From contig NZ_AP024463.1 in the NCBI RefSeq assembly GCF_019973735.1, positions 1,860,001-1,924,000 of the forward strand: a stretch of DNA of 64,000 nt, read 5' to 3'. Of the stretch, positions 63,028-64,000 are shown in pieces. The notes beneath the pieces were generated by a model, which did not search any database, had not been told where the DNA came from, and saw nothing but the letters and a program-made list of their open reading frames with translations. Numbering within the stretch: the stretch's first letter is position 1; each line of letters begins with the position of its first letter. Source of the stretch: Arachnia rubra. GTDB taxonomy: Bacteria > Actinomycetota > Actinomycetes > Propionibacteriales > Propionibacteriaceae. Position numbers and translations under genes: made by a program.

Positions 63028-64000
63028 CTACCCCTTGCCCTGCTGCTTCTCGAACATTTTCTGAAGCTCGGGGGGTAGCTGGAACTCGTCCATCGTCTGT
63101 GGTTCCATGGATGATTTCGCGGCCTTGGCCCCCAGCGCGCGCCCGGTTTCCTGCTGCTTGCGCTTGGCCGAGCTGCCGGAGGACTTCCGGCCGCTCTTCT
63201 TGGACTTGCTCTTTTGCTTGCGTGCCGCACGGCCACCACCACCCATGCCCGGCATGCCGGGCATCCCACCCCCGGCCATCTGTTCCATCATCTTGCGGGC
63301 CTCGACGAAGCGGTTCACGAGTTTGTTCACATCCGAGACCTGCACACCGGCGCCCTTGGCGATCCGCGCGCGGCGAGACCCGTTGAGGATGCTGACGTCA
63401 TCACGCTCGGCTGGGGTCATCGAGAAGATGATCGCCTCGATACGGTCGACCTCCCTCTCGTCGATCGAGTTGATGGCGTCCTTGAACTGCCCGGCACCGG
63501 GGAGCATCCCGAAGATCTTGCTCAGCGGCCCCAGCTTCCGGAGCTGCTGCATCTGCGCGAGGAAGTCCTGGAGCCCGAAGCGTCCCTTGCCCGCGCTGAG
63601 TTTCTCGGCTGCCTCCCGGGAGGCCTCAGCGTCAAAGTTCTTCTCGGCCTGCTCGATCAGGGTCAGCACATCGCCCATGCCGAGGATGCGCGAGGCCATC
63701 CGGTCTGGATGGAAGACGTCGAAGTCCGCCAGGGTCTCGCCGTTGGACGCGAACAGAATGGGCTTGCCGATCACGCGGGCGATCGAGAGCGCCGCGCCAC
63801 CGCGCGCATCGCCGTCGAGCTTGGTGAGCACCACTCCGTCGAAACCGATGCCCTCGTCGAAGGCCTTCGCGGTGTTGACGGCGTCCTGGCCGATCATGGC
63901 GTCAACGACGAACAGCACCTCGTCGGGGCTGGTGACTGCTTTGATGTCGGCGGCTTGCTGCATCAGCACCTCATCGATGCCCAACCGGCCAGCTGTGTCG
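63028..64000 (-). CDS. ffh: Signal recognition particle protein Ffh (C-terminal part)
   Basis: The last 324 codons of Ffh; the gene continues past the right edge. It begins in the G-domain (DTAGRLGIDEVLMQQ), shows VVDAMIGQDAVNTAKAF and TKLDGDARGGAALS, and ends with the M domain (GRFGLQDFLAQMQQLRKLGP) and a Gly/Met-rich, Lys-rich tail. Ffh binds signal peptides and the 4.5S RNA. It is normally near rpsP; here a sugar operon lies between them. Confidence 0.95.
   Translation of the reverse strand, partial: DTAGRLGIDEVLMQQAADIKAVTSPDEVLFVVDAMIGQDAVNTAKAFDEGIGFDGVVLTKLDGDARGGAALSIARVIGKPILFASNGETLADFDVFHPDRMASRILGMGDVLTLIEQAEKNFDAEASREAAEKLSAGKGRFGLQDFLAQMQQLRKLGPLSKIFGMLPGAGQFKDAINSIDEREVDRIEAIIFSMTPAERDDVSILNGSRRARIAKGAGVQVSDVNKLVNRFVEARKMMEQMAGGGMPGMPGMGGGGRAARKQKSKSKKSGRKSSGSSAKRKQQETGRALGAKAAKSSMEPQTMDEFQLPPELQKMFEKQQGKG

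Noticed and set aside
1..64000. CRISPR arrays, prophage or toxin-antitoxin loci
   Set aside because: No regularly spaced repeats, phage structural or integrase genes, or recognised toxin-antitoxin pairs were seen.

Overview
This window is high-GC chromosomal DNA from an actinobacterium, most likely a member of the Propionibacteriaceae. Two things suggest this. The first is the housekeeping gene order: recA-recX-rny-miaB, ilvBNC, a leuCD operon divergent from an IclR regulator, and dprA-comM-yraN-DUF2469-rnhB-lepB-rplS followed by trmD-rimM-khpA-rpsP. The second is a 1125-residue protein that I read as the pyrophosphate-dependent PEP carboxykinase of propionic fermentation, together with a three-subunit succinate dehydrogenase/fumarate reductase. 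The genus is an inference; no rRNA gene is present.

Layout. Positions 1-10.4 kb carry tRNA modification, RNA decay, recombination and cell division genes (miaB end, aldose epimerase, rny, recX, recA, DUF3046, a DeoR regulator, pgsA, ftsK), then mop, thiL and ddl. ftsK and mop each carry an apparent one-base frameshift in a G run. Positions 11.4-16.2 kb are a FecCD-type metal or metallophore ABC transporter operon split by a complete IS30-family element (13284-14351) inserted at the start of its DUF364 gene. Positions 16.5-25.6 kb hold a Gfo/Idh oxidoreductase, plsC, leuDC with a divergent IclR regulator, tRNA-Glu and tRNA-Gln, an asparaginase, a CPBP protease, a fumarylacetoacetase-family hydrolase and leuB. 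Positions 25.6-31.9 kb hold a flotillin/NfeD pair, a helicase with an internal transmembrane hairpin, and an MFS transporter.

Positions 32-35.4 kb are ilvBNC preceded by a convincing transcription attenuator: a nine-codon leader peptide rich in Ile, Leu and Val codons, an intermediate hairpin and a terminator with six T. Positions 35.7-40.3 kb hold an SH3/RlpA wall protein and the PPi-PEPCK candidate. Positions 40.5-45.7 kb are the dprA-to-rplS block, in which the Shine-Dalgarno of yraN lies inside a 13-bp hairpin. Positions 46-47.4 kb hold a secreted serine protease and a lipoprotein. Positions 47.4-52.9 kb hold sdhCAB and the trmD-rimM-khpA-rpsP operon. Positions 53.2-62.8 kb separate rpsP from ffh and hold a small metallopeptidase, an amidohydrolase and a six-gene sugar operon (binding protein, two permeases, GH1, LacI, GH36) with a recognisable promoter and LacI operator. 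The window ends inside ffh.

The biosynthetic genes together supply branched-chain amino acids (ilvBNC, leuCD and leuB in three separate transcription units with different control). The PEP carboxykinase candidate and SdhCAB fit the C4-dicarboxylate arm of propionate fermentation. No CRISPR array, prophage or recognised defence locus was seen. The least explained items are the membrane-anchored helicase and the IS30-disrupted metal operon.
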